NCBI GenBank assembly: GCA_946885845.1
Contig: CAMPHJ010000001.1
Span: 124,001-188,000, forward strand
Source of the DNA: an uncultured Sphingobium sp.
GTDB lineage: Bacteria > Pseudomonadota > Alphaproteobacteria > Sphingomonadales > Sphingomonadaceae
Direction of reading: 5' to 3'
DNA: 64,000 nt
Shown: in pieces, positions 6,462 to 21,058 of the stretch
Layout: the number at the start of each line of letters is the position of its first letter
How positions within the stretch are numbered: the first letter of the stretch is position 1
Made by a program: the position numbers and the translations under genes
Notes under the pieces: generated by a model
What the model was told of the DNA's origin: nothing
Databases searched by the model: none
What the model saw: only the letters and a program-made list of their open reading frames with translations

Positions 6462-8513
6462 TCAGGCGCGGCGTTGGTCCTGCATCAGCGTGACCACGTT
6501 GCTCTTGTCCCGCGCCATTACCCGCATCATTTCCAGCAGGGACTCGGCGGGGACCGGCCGACTGAGGACAAAGCCCTGGACGTTAGTGAACCCCATGTCG
6601 CGGGCCGACTGAAGCTGTTCTTCCGTCTCTATCCCCTCGGCCACGGTTTCCACGTCCAGCGAATGCGCCAGATAGGCGACCGATTGCGCGATGGCGCGAT
6701 CCCGCGACCCTTCCTTCACGCTGCGCATGAAGCTTTGATCCACCTTCAACGTGTCGAACGAATAGTCGCGCAGATAACCCAGCGACGAATAGCCGGTGCC
6801 AAAATCGTCCAGCGCCAGCCTTAACCCGATCCGCTGCAGTTCCAGAAGGATGAGGCTGGTACGGCCACTATCTTCCAGGAAGATCGATTCGGTCACTTCC
6901 AGTTCCAGCCTGCGTGCCTTCAACCCCGATCGCATAAGCGCGGAAATGACGGCGCGCGGCAGCCCGTCGCTCTTGATAAGGGCTGGCGAGATATTGACGG
7001 CCACGCGAACATGATCGTCCCATTCCATCGCGTCCTGGCATGCCCGCTCCAACGCCCAGGCCGTGATGGGTTCGATCAGGGAACAGCTTTCGGCGATCGG
7101 AATGAATTCGGCGGGCGAAATGCGGCCCATCACCGGATGATCCCAGCGCATCAGCGCCTCGCAAATGGAGATCCGACCTGTCGCAGTGTCGAAAATCGGC
7201 TGATAATGCAGCAGCAACTCGCCATTGGCGAGCGCCGTACGCAGCCCGACTTCAAGGTCGTAGGTGCGGTTCTGCCGTTCCTTCATCTTCCAATCGAAGA
7301 AGGAATAGCGATTTCGTCCGGCATGCTTGGCCTTGTAGAGTGCCATGTCCGCATGTTGCAGCAGTTCTTCGCTGCCATGGCCGTCCTGCGGCGCGACGGC
7401 GATGCCCATCGATGCGGTTATCGTGAGGTGATAGCCGCTCACGTCGAAATCATGGCTGAATTCGACCATGACGTCGTCGGCGATCTGTTCCGCGATTTCC
7501 TGGTTGGCGCCGGGGCAGATGAGGATGAATTCGTCGCCGCCAAAACGCGCGATATGCCCGCGCCTGTCGAGAGCGTGAGCCAGGCGATCCGCAACCGCGC
7601 AAAGCAACTGGTCGCCTATGATGTGGCCGAGCGAGTCGTTGATTTCCTTGAACCTGTCGAGATCCATCCAGAAGACCGACATCGGTTCCTGATCGGAAGC
7701 GCGATTATCGAATAGCTCCCGGAGCCGCATCTGCATGGCCATTCGGTTTTCGACGCCGGTCAGGCTGTCAAATCGCGCAAGCCGCTCAAATTTGGTGGCC
7801 AGTTGGGACTTTTCATATTTGCCCTGAAGCGCCTCAACGACGATGCGGTGAGTGGTCCGGGTGATTTCCGCCATGGCGAAGATCATCAGAAACAGCATCG
7901 CGGCGAGGACATAATAGCCCAGCCCCCCGGCAAGAACCAGGCCCAGCGAAGTCGGCAACAGGGCCAGGCAGGTCTGGCCGATCGCAATCTGTACACGGCC
8001 AGCGTTACGCCCGGCGATGCCGCCCGAATAGGCCGCGACCAGGCAAACGCTCAAAATATGCAGCGATGCGTCACCGGTCAGCAGTAGCGTCGCAAAGGCG
8101 AGTGTGCCGAGCAGCGCGGCGTAGCTCCATGCGCCCAATTCATAGGCCATGCCCCAGATCGGCTGCGTCGGCCCGTCCTGATGGGCAAGCTGGCGCTGGA
8201 AATAGACGGCTGATACCGACCGGCTGATCGCGACGATGGTGATGAGCCAGGCGATCAACGTGATCTCAGGCCGTTGCGCATGATATGCGACGACGAAGCT
8301 CAAGGCGCCGCCTGCCACCGCGCCGATCATCAGCGACGCGGGCGAAGCGTAAAGCGATTTGACGAGACTGTTCCGCACCTCAGCGCTCTGCTGGGAATCG
8401 GGTGCGAGGCGCACGCGCAATTTTGCGCTCAAGTGGCGGAAGAAGCGAAACACGTCGCGCCAGCTTTGGCGGAACATGATTTCCATTTGGTAAACTTTAC
8501 CCGCCAGAGACAT
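6462..8513 (-). CDS. Membrane-anchored GGDEF-EAL protein (c-di-GMP turnover)
   Basis: Makes and/or degrades the second messenger c-di-GMP at the inner membrane. Residues about 55-230 hold roughly six hydrophobic helices forming a membrane sensor without a recognised family name. A GGDEF domain follows with an intact ARFGGDEFILI active site and the upstream FWMDLDRFKEINDSLGH helix, then an EAL domain with CEALMRW, VAVNISPALI, DDFGTGYSSLGYL and AEGIETEEQL. Both catalytic motifs are intact, so either activity is possible. Start chosen at MSLAGK (8513); a frame 13 residues longer exists. It lies tail to tail with rpfF, reminiscent of rpfF beside the GGDEF-EAL receptor gene rpfR in Burkholderia, though here the sensor is membrane-bound, not PAS. 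Confidence 0.9.
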   Translation of the reverse strand: MSLAGKVYQMEIMFRQSWRDVFRFFRHLSAKLRVRLAPDSQQSAEVRNSLVKSLYASPASLMIGAVAGGALSFVVAYHAQRPEITLIAWLITIVAISRSVSAVYFQRQLAHQDGPTQPIWGMAYELGAWSYAALLGTLAFATLLLTGDASLHILSVCLVAAYSGGIAGRNAGRVQIAIGQTCLALLPTSLGLVLAGGLGYYVLAAMLFLMIFAMAEITRTTHRIVVEALQGKYEKSQLATKFERLARFDSLTGVENRMAMQMRLRELFDNRASDQEPMSVFWMDLDRFKEINDSLGHIIGDQLLCAVADRLAHALDRRGHIARFGGDEFILICPGANQEIAEQIADDVMVEFSHDFDVSGYHLTITASMGIAVAPQDGHGSEELLQHADMALYKAKHAGRNRYSFFDWKMKERQNRTYDLEVGLRTALANGELLLHYQPIFDTATGRISICEALMRWDHPVMGRISPAEFIPIAESCSLIEPITAWALERACQDAMEWDDHVRVAVNISPALIKSDGLPRAVISALMRSGLKARRLELEVTESIFLEDSGRTSLILLELQRIGLRLALDDFGTGYSSLGYLRDYSFDTLKVDQSFMRSVKEGSRDRAIAQSVAYLAHSLDVETVAEGIETEEQLQSARDMGFTNVQGFVLSRPVPAESLLEMMRVMARDKSNVVTLMQDQRRA

Positions 8514-8582
8514 CCGCAATGGACGTTTCCGGCGGTTGCGAAGGGCGCGCAATAAGGCTTTTCAGGTGGCCTTCACAGCAAA

Positions 8583-8613
8583 GGGCCGACGGATCTCTCC
8601 GTCGACCCTTCTC
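8583..8613. terminator. Hairpin terminator after groEL
   Basis: An 11-bp stem with one mismatch (GGGCCGACGGA, loop TCTC, TCCGTCGACCC) is flanked by T-rich sequence on both sides. It sits just past the groEL stop codon on the minus strand and also faces the upstream end of the GGDEF-EAL gene. Confidence 0.7.
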
Positions 8614-8633
8614 TTTTCGCATAAACGAAGGAC

Positions 8634-10286
<1,653 letters not shown>

Positions 10287-10382
10287 TTACCTCTCTTTGA
10301 GAATTGCAAATCTTGCGAAGTTCACACCGTTCTTGATGGCGGAAAATCGCGGAAAATTGGAATGACGGTTCGGTTCGCAGCT

Positions 10383-10670
10383 TTACGCGACGACGCCGAG
10401 GATGTCCGATTCCTTCATGATCAGCAGGTCTTCACCGTCGACCTTGACTTCGGTGCCCGACCATTTGCCGAACAGAATGCGGTCGCCAGCCTTGACGTCC
10501 AGCGGGGTAACCTTGCCATCTTCGGCCTTGGAGCCGGTGCCGACGGAGACGACTTCGCCTTCCTGCGGCTTTTCCTTGGCGGTGTCGGGGATAATGATGC
10601 CACCGGCGGTCTTTTCTTCGGCCTCTACGCGGCGAACAAGAACGCGGTCGTGCAACGGACGAAATGCCAT
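10383..10670 (-). CDS. groS: Co-chaperonin GroES
   Basis: Seven-subunit lid of the GroEL chamber. The 95-residue protein starts [14 protein letters not shown] and contains the mobile loop ([20 protein letters not shown], residues about 18-37) that contacts GroEL, and the closing SDILGVV. A longer in-frame reading upstream is not family-like. First gene of the groESL operon, with the CIRCE operator 116 bases upstream. Confidence 0.99.
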   Translation of the reverse strand: MAFRPLHDRVLVRRVEAEEKTAGGIIIPDTAKEKPQEGEVVSVGTGSKAEDGKVTPLDVKAGDRILFGKWSGTEVKVDGEDLLIMKESDILGVVA

Positions 10671-10785
10671 GTTGATTGCCTTTCCCTCTTTACGTTGTCG
10701 GGGCGATTCGGACATGAGCGGGCGGCGGAAATTATCCAGGCCGCAACCGCTGCAACGATCCTTCTCCCAACGGAACCTGATCCTG

Positions 10786-10812
10786 CTAGCACTCTTTATT
10801 GAAGAGTGCCAG
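10786..10812. promoter_or_regulatory. CIRCE operator of groESL (HrcA binding site)
   Basis: CTAGCACTC (10786-10794), 9 bases, then GAGTGCCAG (10804-10812) match the CIRCE consensus TTAGCACTC-N9-GAGTGCTAA at 15 of 18 arm positions. It lies upstream of groES and implies heat-inducible repression by HrcA, whose gene is not in this window. Confidence 0.93.
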
Positions 10813-11052
10813 CGCCGCCTCATATGGAATAACCAAAGTCCGTATCAAGGGCGGTCGGCGAATTTTTTTCGTCGCCCTCCCCCGTTTTGCCGACCAGCAA
10901 ATGCGCGTCGCCCAAATGCTTGCGCGGTTGTTTCCCGTCGTTAACCGTTCGTGGTCCGCATGATATCTTTGTTGTCCGAGGGGTCGGCGCCAGCCGATCC
11001 GCCGTTGCTCCTGCTAGGATGGTCGTCACGAAAGCAGCAAAAGGAGCGAAGG

Positions 11053-11490
11053 ATGCGTTTTTCCACCATATTGGTTGCGGTCGATATCAATGACCCTGTC
11101 CACGGCAGGGCGGCCATCGCGCGCGCCGCCAGCGTGGCAGGGAACGAGGCCAAAATCTGCATTCTTTACGTCCGCTATTATCTTCCTTCCCGATATTCCG
11201 AGCTGTTGGTGGGGGATTTCGACCAGGACGAACAGAATGAGGCTTTCGCCATGCTGAGGCAGTGGGCGACCGAGGCAGGCCTGCCCGAAAGCCAGGTGGA
11301 GATAATGACCCGCCGCGGCCCCGTGCGCGATGAAGTGCTGACCATCGCGGAACGGACGAAGGCGGACCTGATCGTGATCGGATCGCACCAGCCCAGCATT
11401 TCGTCACGCCTGCTGGGGTCCAACGCCTCGGCGATCGTGCATCATTCGCCGGTCAGCGTTCTGGTGGTCCGAGCGTTGGACAGCCATTAA
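11053..11490 (+). CDS. Universal stress protein (UspA family)
   Basis: Cytoplasmic UspA-fold protein of 145 residues. The core is recognisable: FSTILVAVDIND at the N-terminus, ADLIVIGSHQPS and the C-terminal strand VSVLVVRA. The usual ATP-binding pattern G-2X-G-9X-G-S/T is broken, since GSHQP lacks the second glycine, so ATP binding is doubtful. The start at 11053 is fixed by an AAAGGAG ribosome binding site. It lies divergently from groESL across a 380-base region containing CIRCE, with yghU downstream; a general stress role is likely but the target is unknown. Confidence 0.88.
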   Translation: MRFSTILVAVDINDPVHGRAAIARAASVAGNEAKICILYVRYYLPSRYSELLVGDFDQDEQNEAFAMLRQWATEAGLPESQVEIMTRRGPVRDEVLTIAERTKADLIVIGSHQPSISSRLLGSNASAIVHHSPVSVLVVRALDSH

Positions 11491-11501
11491 CTACAGGACG
11501 A

Positions 11502-11542
11502 TAGGGTGCGGCGCGGGTTGCGATAGGTCGGGCCGCACCCTA
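11502..11542. terminator. Hairpin after the universal stress gene
   Basis: A perfect 11-bp stem (TAGGGTGCGGC/GCCGCACCCTA) with a 19-base loop begins 11 bases after the stop codon. The T-tract is poor, so it may be a weak terminator or an mRNA-stabilising hairpin before yghU. Confidence 0.45.
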
Positions 11543-11583
11543 ATTGCTGGATCAACGACGACCCCAGCGGAGATGTCCCGACC

Positions 11584-12456
11584 ATGACCGACAGCTACAC
11601 CCTTCCCCGTGTCTGGACGTGGGACAAGGATAATGGCGGCGCCTTTGCCAGCATCAACCGCCCCGTTGCGGGCGCGACCCACGATCGGGAACTGCCTGTG
11701 GGCAGGCATCCCCTTCAGCTCTATTCGATGGGCACGCCCAACGGGCAGAAGGTGACCATCATGCTGGAGGAATTGCTGGCGGCGGGCCATCAGGGCGCGG
11801 AATATGACGCCTGGATGGTTCGCATCGGCGATGGCGAGCAGTTTGGCAGCGGATTTGTTTCGGCCAATCCGAACAGCAAGATTCCGGCCCTGATGGACCA
11901 CAGCATTTCCCCGCCCCAGCGGGTGTTCGAATCGGGATCGATCCTGGTTTATCTCGCTGAAAAATTCAGCGCGTTCCTGCCGAGCGATCCGGCAAAGCGG
12001 ACGGAAACGTTGAGCTGGCTGTTCTGGCAGATGGGTAGCGCGCCTATGCTGGGCGGCGGGTTCGGGCATTTTTTCGCTTATGCGCCGGAAAAATTCGAAT
12101 ATCCGATCAACCGCTACGCCATGGAAGTGAAGCGGCAGATGGACGTGCTCGACCGGCGGCTGGAGAGCAATGAATATATTGCGGGCGACAGCTATACGAT
12201 TGCCGATATCGCCATCTGGCCTTGGTATGGCGGCGTGGCGCTGGGCCGCGCTTATGAAGGGGCGGACGTGTTTCTGGACGTGGGCAGCTATCGCAACCTG
12301 CAACGCTGGGCGAAGCAGATTGACGCCCGCCCGGCGGTGAAGCGGGGCCGCATAGTCAACCGCGCGTCGGGGCCGCTGACAGAGCAATTGCATGAGCGCC
12401 ATGACGCCAGCGATTTCGACCTGAGAACGCAGGACAAGGTGGAAAGCGCGGGGTAA
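11584..12456 (+). CDS. yghU: Glutathione-dependent disulfide-bond oxidoreductase, YghU/GST-like
   Basis: Glutathione transferase-fold enzyme of the Nu class (YghU/YfcG-like), which reduces disulfides using two bound glutathiones. 290 residues. The thioredoxin-like N-domain starts after a characteristic extension (TLPRVWTWDKDNGGAFASIN) and shows LYSMGTPNGQKVTIMLEE, NPNSKIPAL and the glutathione-binding FESGSILVYLAEKF. The helical C-domain contains YTIADIAIWPWYGGV. Close match to the family in length and motifs. Stands alone on the plus strand, convergent with ligA. Confidence 0.92.
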   Translation: MTDSYTLPRVWTWDKDNGGAFASINRPVAGATHDRELPVGRHPLQLYSMGTPNGQKVTIMLEELLAAGHQGAEYDAWMVRIGDGEQFGSGFVSANPNSKIPALMDHSISPPQRVFESGSILVYLAEKFSAFLPSDPAKRTETLSWLFWQMGSAPMLGGGFGHFFAYAPEKFEYPINRYAMEVKRQMDVLDRRLESNEYIAGDSYTIADIAIWPWYGGVALGRAYEGADVFLDVGSYRNLQRWAKQIDARPAVKRGRIVNRASGPLTEQLHERHDASDFDLRTQDKVESAG

Positions 12457-12474
12457 GCTGGCGGGGTTCCGCCC

Positions 12475-16330
<3,856 letters not shown>

Positions 16331-16450
16331 CGCGCGAGCCCCTCTCCTTCCCGACGACGACAGGGTGAGCGCAGGCGGGGCGCGGCATATTCACCCAGCC
16401 CGCTTCGCACCCCTAACCCCTGTGGCAAGAGGGATGGGAATGGAAAGGCG
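16331..16450. repeat. Degenerate palindromic repeat between bamD and recN
   Basis: The whole 120-base gap is composed of CCCTCTC/GAGGG-type palindromic blocks with an internal CGCACCCCTAACCCCT, resembling a decayed copy of the larger inverted repeat at 22681-22805. Single-copy resemblance only; family assignment is an inference. Confidence 0.4.
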
Positions 16451-17239
16451 TCAGGCCGTCGCCCCATGTTCCTGCATGAGTTTGTAGGAACGCTGATACC
16501 ATTTCGTACCGGGGTAATTGCGACCCAGTACCGCCGCCGCCTTCTGCGCTTCTTCCACGATGCCGAGCGACAGATAGCTTTCGACCAGACGTTCCAGCGC
16601 TTCGGGCGTGTGGGTGGTCGTTTGATATTTGTCGATGACCGTGCGGAAACGCAGGGTCGCCGCGAGCCATTGGCCACGCCGCTGATAGAAACGGCCCACT
16701 TCCATTTCCTTGCCCGCAAGATGGTCGTTGACCAGATCGAGCTTCAACCGCGCGTCCGCCGCATAGCCGGTATCGGGATAACGACGGATCAGTTCGCCCA
16801 GCGCGTCGAGCGACTGCTGCGTGATTTTCTGGTCGCGGGTAACATCGGCAATCTGCTCATAATAGCACAGCGCGATGAGATAGTAGGCGTAGGGCGCGTC
16901 CTTGTTACCGGTATGGATCGACAGGAAACGCTGCGAAGCGCCGATCGCTTCGTTAAAATCGCGGTTCATATAATAGCTGAACGCCGACATCAGCTGCGCT
17001 CGGCGCGCCCAGGGCGAATAGGGATGCTGGCGTTCCACCTCGTCAAACAGGGCGGCGGCAAGTTTATACTGGCCGCGGTCCAGCCGGTACTTGCCCGCAT
17101 TATAGAGGGTCGACACGTCGCGCGCGACATATTCGGTGTCGGCCTTGTTCTTTGATGTCGCACAGCCCGAAAGCGCGAGGGCGGCAAGCAGAACCGGAGC
17201 GGTGGCCGCGCCGATGCGCGTCATGGTTTTCGTCAGCAT
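16451..17239 (-). CDS. bamD: Outer membrane assembly lipoprotein BamD
   Basis: Essential lipoprotein of the BAM complex that inserts beta-barrel proteins into the outer membrane with BamA (also in this window). 262 residues with a lipoprotein signal peptide ending in LALSGC (Cys26 lipidated) and five TPR-like repeats, visible as LYNAGKYRLDRGQYKLAAALF, SAFSYYMNRDFNEAI and LIALCYYEQI. Start at MLTKTM (17239); an internal ATG 5 codons later is possible. Downstream of a histidine kinase gene and upstream of recN. Confidence 0.96.
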   Translation of the reverse strand: MLTKTMTRIGAATAPVLLAALALSGCATSKNKADTEYVARDVSTLYNAGKYRLDRGQYKLAAALFDEVERQHPYSPWARRAQLMSAFSYYMNRDFNEAIGASQRFLSIHTGNKDAPYAYYLIALCYYEQIADVTRDQKITQQSLDALGELIRRYPDTGYAADARLKLDLVNDHLAGKEMEVGRFYQRRGQWLAATLRFRTVIDKYQTTTHTPEALERLVESYLSLGIVEEAQKAAAVLGRNYPGTKWYQRSYKLMQEHGATA

Positions 17240-17306
17240 GGCCGGGTCATAGCGGAGCGAATGGCGCTCGCCAAGCGGCAGAATGGTCGGCAGGCACAGC
17301 CAAGCG

Positions 17307-18323
17307 TCACAATGCTCCCGCAGGCAGGTCGAGCCGGGCGACAACACCGCCCTGCGGCCCATGATCCAGTGCGAAACAGCCCTTTAACTGGGCAGCCAGG
17401 GCGGTCGCGATTTTCAGACCGATGGAAGGACCGCTGCCCAGTTCGAAGCCCGGCGCGAGACCGGCGCCGTCATCGGCGATTCTGAGCGACAATGCGCCGC
17501 TGCTGTCCTGTAGCGTTACGGCGATGGACCCGCCCCGGTCCGGCAGGCCATGTTCGATGGCGTTGCTGACCGATTCCGCGACGATGATGGCGAGCGGGAC
17601 GGCCACATTGGATTGCAGCGTCAGACCCGGCGGCGCTTCCACAGTCACATGGATGTCTTCGCGACCGCTGGCAGTCACCACGTCGGCGGTCAGCCGGGTG
17701 AGGAAGGCGCGGATGTCCTGACCTTCTTCCGCCGGATCGTAGAGCGTGCGGCTGATCCTGCCGATCAGGGCCAGACGCCCGGCGGCGTCATCCAGCGCTT
17801 CGCGCGCCTGCGCATGGTCGACATGATTCTTTCGCAGCGTCAGCATCGCCGCAACGACTTGCAGATTGTTGGACACGCGATGCTGTAGTTCATGGAACAG
17901 CAGTTCCCGATTGTCCGCCAGCGCCCGGCTGCGTTCGCGCTCTATCGCCAGGTTGACGTTCGCCCGTTGCAGGTAATGAATCAGCGCGATGTCCACGGCA
18001 GCGACCAGCCCATAGAAGCAAAGCGCCAGGAACACGGCGGGATTGATGGCAAATTCCATCCGGGGCGGAATGAAAACATACCAGGAAATGACGCCGCACA
18101 GAAATGTAGCGAAAATGCCGGGACGGACGCCGAAGAGGAAGGACGACAATATGACGACGGGAAAGAAAGCCACGAACGGGTAGCCAACGGGCAGGACATC
18201 TTCCGCAAGCAGACGGCAGCCCAACGCGATCAGGCAGAAAAGCGCGGTAAGCAGATAGGCATAGGCCGGATGGGGAAGAACAAGCGGCAGACGCTCGACG
18301 AACCGTTCATTGGCACGCTGCAT
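17307..18323 (-). CDS. DUF4118 sensor histidine kinase, HisKA_2/HWE type
   Basis: Inner membrane sensor kinase of 338 residues. A DUF4118 module of four hydrophobic helices spans residues about 20-115, followed by a short linker and HisKA_2 H-box with H148 (ELQHRVSNNLQ). The ATPase domain is intact, with N-box ESVSNAIEHG and glycine-rich IADDGAGLAPG, unlike PhyP at 2282-3847. Kinases of this class often feed phosphate to PhyR in sphingomonads, so a role in the same cascade is plausible but unproven. No response regulator lies next to it. ATG 18323 has a GAGGGG site. Confidence 0.9.
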   Translation of the reverse strand: MQRANERFVERLPLVLPHPAYAYLLTALFCLIALGCRLLAEDVLPVGYPFVAFFPVVILSSFLFGVRPGIFATFLCGVISWYVFIPPRMEFAINPAVFLALCFYGLVAAVDIALIHYLQRANVNLAIERERSRALADNRELLFHELQHRVSNNLQVVAAMLTLRKNHVDHAQAREALDDAAGRLALIGRISRTLYDPAEEGQDIRAFLTRLTADVVTASGREDIHVTVEAPPGLTLQSNVAVPLAIIVAESVSNAIEHGLPDRGGSIAVTLQDSSGALSLRIADDGAGLAPGFELGSGPSIGLKIATALAAQLKGCFALDHGPQGGVVARLDLPAGAL

Positions 18324-18410
18324 TAATTTCCCCTCAAAACAGGCGGCACAATATCAGAATTTTGCGCGCCGCCAATTGATGGAAATCAGGAAAAACGGAC
18401 CATCGACATG

Positions 18411-18448
18411 AAAAAGGGGGCGCCCATCACCGGACGCCCCCCTTTTTT
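18411..18448 (-). terminator. Terminator after pnp
   Basis: Seven G-C pairs (GGGGGCG 18416-18422 with CGCCCCC 18435-18441), followed in the minus direction by a run of T, lie 27 bases past the pnp stop. Strong intrinsic terminator ending the rimP-to-pnp operon. The T/A runs on both sides may stop readthrough the other way as well. Confidence 0.88.
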
Positions 18449-18474
18449 CGCTGTCACTGCAGAAGCAGAACCGA

Positions 18475-20802
18475 TCAGTCCTGCGTCAGGAAGTCCGGCA
18501 GGCCGGCATTGGAGCCGTCGTCACCGCCCTTGCCTTCTTCACGCGGACCACGATCACGGCGCGGGCCGCGATCGCCGCCACGGTCACCACCGCGACCGCC
18601 ACGATCACCGCCATCACGACGGGGACCACGGCCACGGTCGCCGCGATCACCGCGATCACCACGGGGTTCGCGCGGTTCGCGGGCAGGACGCGTGTCTTCC
18701 AGCTCTTCGCCGGTTTCCTGGTCAACGACGCGCATCGACAGGCGAACCTTGCCGCGCGGATCGATCTCCAGGACCTTGACCTTCACTTCCTGGCCTTCCG
18801 ACACGACGTCGGTCGGCTTTTCGACGCGCTCATTCTTCATTTCGGACACGTGGACGAGACCGTCCTTGCCACCCATGAAGTTTACGAACGCACCGAAGTC
18901 GACGATGTTGACGACCTTGCCGTTGTAGATCTTGCCGACTTCCGCTTCCTCGACGATGCCGAGGATCCACTTCTTGGCGGCTTCGATCTGGTCGATGTCG
19001 GACGAGCTGATCTTGATGATGCCTTCGTCGTCGATATCGACCTTCGCGCCGGTTTCCGCGACGATTTCGCGAATGACCTTGCCGCCCGTGCCGATAACGT
19101 CACGGATCTTCGACTTGTCGATCTGGATCGTTTCGATGCGGGGAGCGTGCGCCGACAGTTCGGTGCGGGTCGAGGACAGAGCCTTGTTCATCTCACCCAG
19201 GATGTGGGCGCGGCCTTCCTTCGCCTGACGCAGCGCGACTTCGAAGATTTCCTGCGTGATGCCGGCAACCTTGATGTCCATCTGCATGGTGGTGATGCCC
19301 GCTTCCGTGCCCGCCACCTTGAAGTCCATGTCGCCCAGGTGATCTTCGTCGCCCAGGATATCGCTCAATACAGCGAATTCCTTGCCTTCCAGGATCAGGC
19401 CCATGGCGATGCCCGACACCGGACGCTTCAGCGGAACGCCCGCGTCCATCATCGACAGCGAACCGCCGCAGACCGTCGCCATCGAGGACGAGCCGTTGGA
19501 TTCGGTGATGTCGGACAGGACGCGGATGGTGTAGGGGAAATCTTCCTTGCTGGGCAGCACGGGGTGCAGCGCACGCCATGCCAGCTTGCCATGGCCGACT
19601 TCGCGACGACCCGGCGCGCCGAAGCGGCCGACTTCACCGACCGAATAGGGCGGGAAGTTATAATGCAGCATGAAGTTTTCATAATAGACGCCGTTCAGGC
19701 CGTCGATCATCTGCTCGGCGTCCTTGGTGCCGAGCGTGGTGGTGCAGATCGACTGCGTCTCGCCACGGGTGAACAGCGCCGAACCATGGGTGCGCGGCAG
19801 GAAGCCGACCATCGCTTCGATCGGACGGATCTGCGTCGTGGTACGACCGTCGATGCGCTTGCCATCCTTGATGATCGCGCCGCGGACGATTTCCGATTCC
19901 AGCTTCTTGGTCAGCTTGATGCCAGCCATGACAGTCTGGGCGTCAAGACCTTCCTCAGCGAAGAAGGCCTTCGCCTTGGCGCGGGCTTCGTTGATCGCGT
20001 TGGAGCGGGCGGACTTGTCCGTCAGCTTGTAGGCAGCGGTGATGTCCTTGCCGATCAGCTTCTTCAGCTTCTTCTTCAGGTCATCCAGGTCTTCGCCCTT
20101 GGCGACGTCCCAGGGATCCTTCGCGGCCTTTTCAGCGAGCTGGATGATGGCGTCGACGATCTTTTTCGACGCGTCATGCGCAAACAGCACGGCGCCCAGC
20201 ATGATGTCTTCCGACAGTTCCTTGGCTTCGGATTCGACCATCATCACGGCGTCGCGGGTGGCGGCGACGGTCAGGTCCAGTTCGCCTTCCTTCACCTGGT
20301 CCATCGACGGGTTCAGCTGATATTCGCCATCCTTGTAACCGACGCGGGCAGCGCCGATCGGACCCATGAAGGGCACACCCGACAGGGTCAGCGCAGCCGA
20401 AGCGGCGATCATCGCGACGATATCGGGTTCGCTTTCGCCATCGAACGACAGAACCTGGGCGATGACGTTGATTTCGTTGTAGAAACCTTCGGGGAAGAGC
20501 GGGCGGATCGGACGATCGATCAGGCGGCTGGTCAGCGTTTCCTTTTCGGTCGCGCCACGCTCACGCTTGAAGAAGCCACCGGGAATACGGCCAGCTGCGG
20601 AATATTTTTCCTGATAATGGACGGTCAGCGGGAAGAAATCCTGTCCTTCCTTCACCGACTTGGCGGCGGTCACGGCGCACAGCACCACGGTTTCGCCATA
20701 GGTCGCCAGCACGGCGGCGTCTGCCTGACGCGCGATACGGCCGGTTTCGAGCGTGAGGGTCTTGCCGCCCAGCTCGATTGATACCTTCTTTACATCGAAC
20801 AT
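18475..20802 (-). CDS. pnp: Polyribonucleotide nucleotidyltransferase (PNPase)
   Basis: Phosphorolytic 3'-to-5' exoribonuclease of the RNA degradosome. 775 residues: two RNase PH domains ([19 protein letters not shown] at the start; [19 protein letters not shown] with the catalytic aspartate near residue 450), a KH domain ([14 protein letters not shown]) and an S1 domain ([20 protein letters not shown]). After the S1 domain, residues about 698-770 form an unusual low-complexity tail of RGD/RGG repeats, then a short hydrophobic end ([11 protein letters not shown]), possibly a protein-docking motif. Follows rpsO, separated by a long hairpin repeat. Confidence 0.98.
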   Translation of the reverse strand: MFDVKKVSIELGGKTLTLETGRIARQADAAVLATYGETVVLCAVTAAKSVKEGQDFFPLTVHYQEKYSAAGRIPGGFFKRERGATEKETLTSRLIDRPIRPLFPEGFYNEINVIAQVLSFDGESEPDIVAMIAASAALTLSGVPFMGPIGAARVGYKDGEYQLNPSMDQVKEGELDLTVAATRDAVMMVESEAKELSEDIMLGAVLFAHDASKKIVDAIIQLAEKAAKDPWDVAKGEDLDDLKKKLKKLIGKDITAAYKLTDKSARSNAINEARAKAKAFFAEEGLDAQTVMAGIKLTKKLESEIVRGAIIKDGKRIDGRTTTQIRPIEAMVGFLPRTHGSALFTRGETQSICTTTLGTKDAEQMIDGLNGVYYENFMLHYNFPPYSVGEVGRFGAPGRREVGHGKLAWRALHPVLPSKEDFPYTIRVLSDITESNGSSSMATVCGGSLSMMDAGVPLKRPVSGIAMGLILEGKEFAVLSDILGDEDHLGDMDFKVAGTEAGITTMQMDIKVAGITQEIFEVALRQAKEGRAHILGEMNKALSSTRTELSAHAPRIETIQIDKSKIRDVIGTGGKVIREIVAETGAKVDIDDEGIIKISSSDIDQIEAAKKWILGIVEEAEVGKIYNGKVVNIVDFGAFVNFMGGKDGLVHVSEMKNERVEKPTDVVSEGQEVKVKVLEIDPRGKVRLSMRVVDQETGEELEDTRPAREPREPRGDRGDRGDRGRGPRRDGGDRGGRGGDRGGDRGPRRDRGPREEGKGGDDGSNAGLPDFLTQD

Positions 20803-20937
20803 AATATTTTCCTTCGCCCACCTGGCCCTATTGCCGGGCGGGGCCTGTCTGCGCGCTAACCGGCGCGCGGCGGTTTTGGGGCATCTTTTGGCCCCTTTCG
20901 AAAGATCAGCGCCGAATTGCGCGACCTTCCCTCTTAG

Positions 20938-21003
20938 GTGCTCCTGCGAAGGCAGGAGCCCAGTTCAGACGGCGGGACTGGGCTCCTGCCTTCGCAGGAG
21001 CAC
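20938..21003. repeat. 66-base palindromic element between rpsO and pnp
   Basis: Two perfect 27-base arms flank a 12-base loop (TCAGACGGCGGG). The arms begin GTGCTCCTGCGAAGGCAGGA and contain their own smaller palindrome. A near-identical copy lies at 30196-30261 and partial copies at 26264-26290 and 57327-57350, so this is a dispersed element. Transcribed between rpsO and pnp, it would fold into a very long RNA hairpin. Confidence 0.92.
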
Positions 21004-21058
21004 GTCGCACCAGAATCAGAAACGGCCCCGCTGGGGGGCCGTCCCTTCTATAGCAGGC

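Noticed and set aside
18850..20781. 643-codon open frame opposite pnp
   Set aside because: Same antisense artefact; no ribosome binding site, no conserved motif, fully inside pnp.
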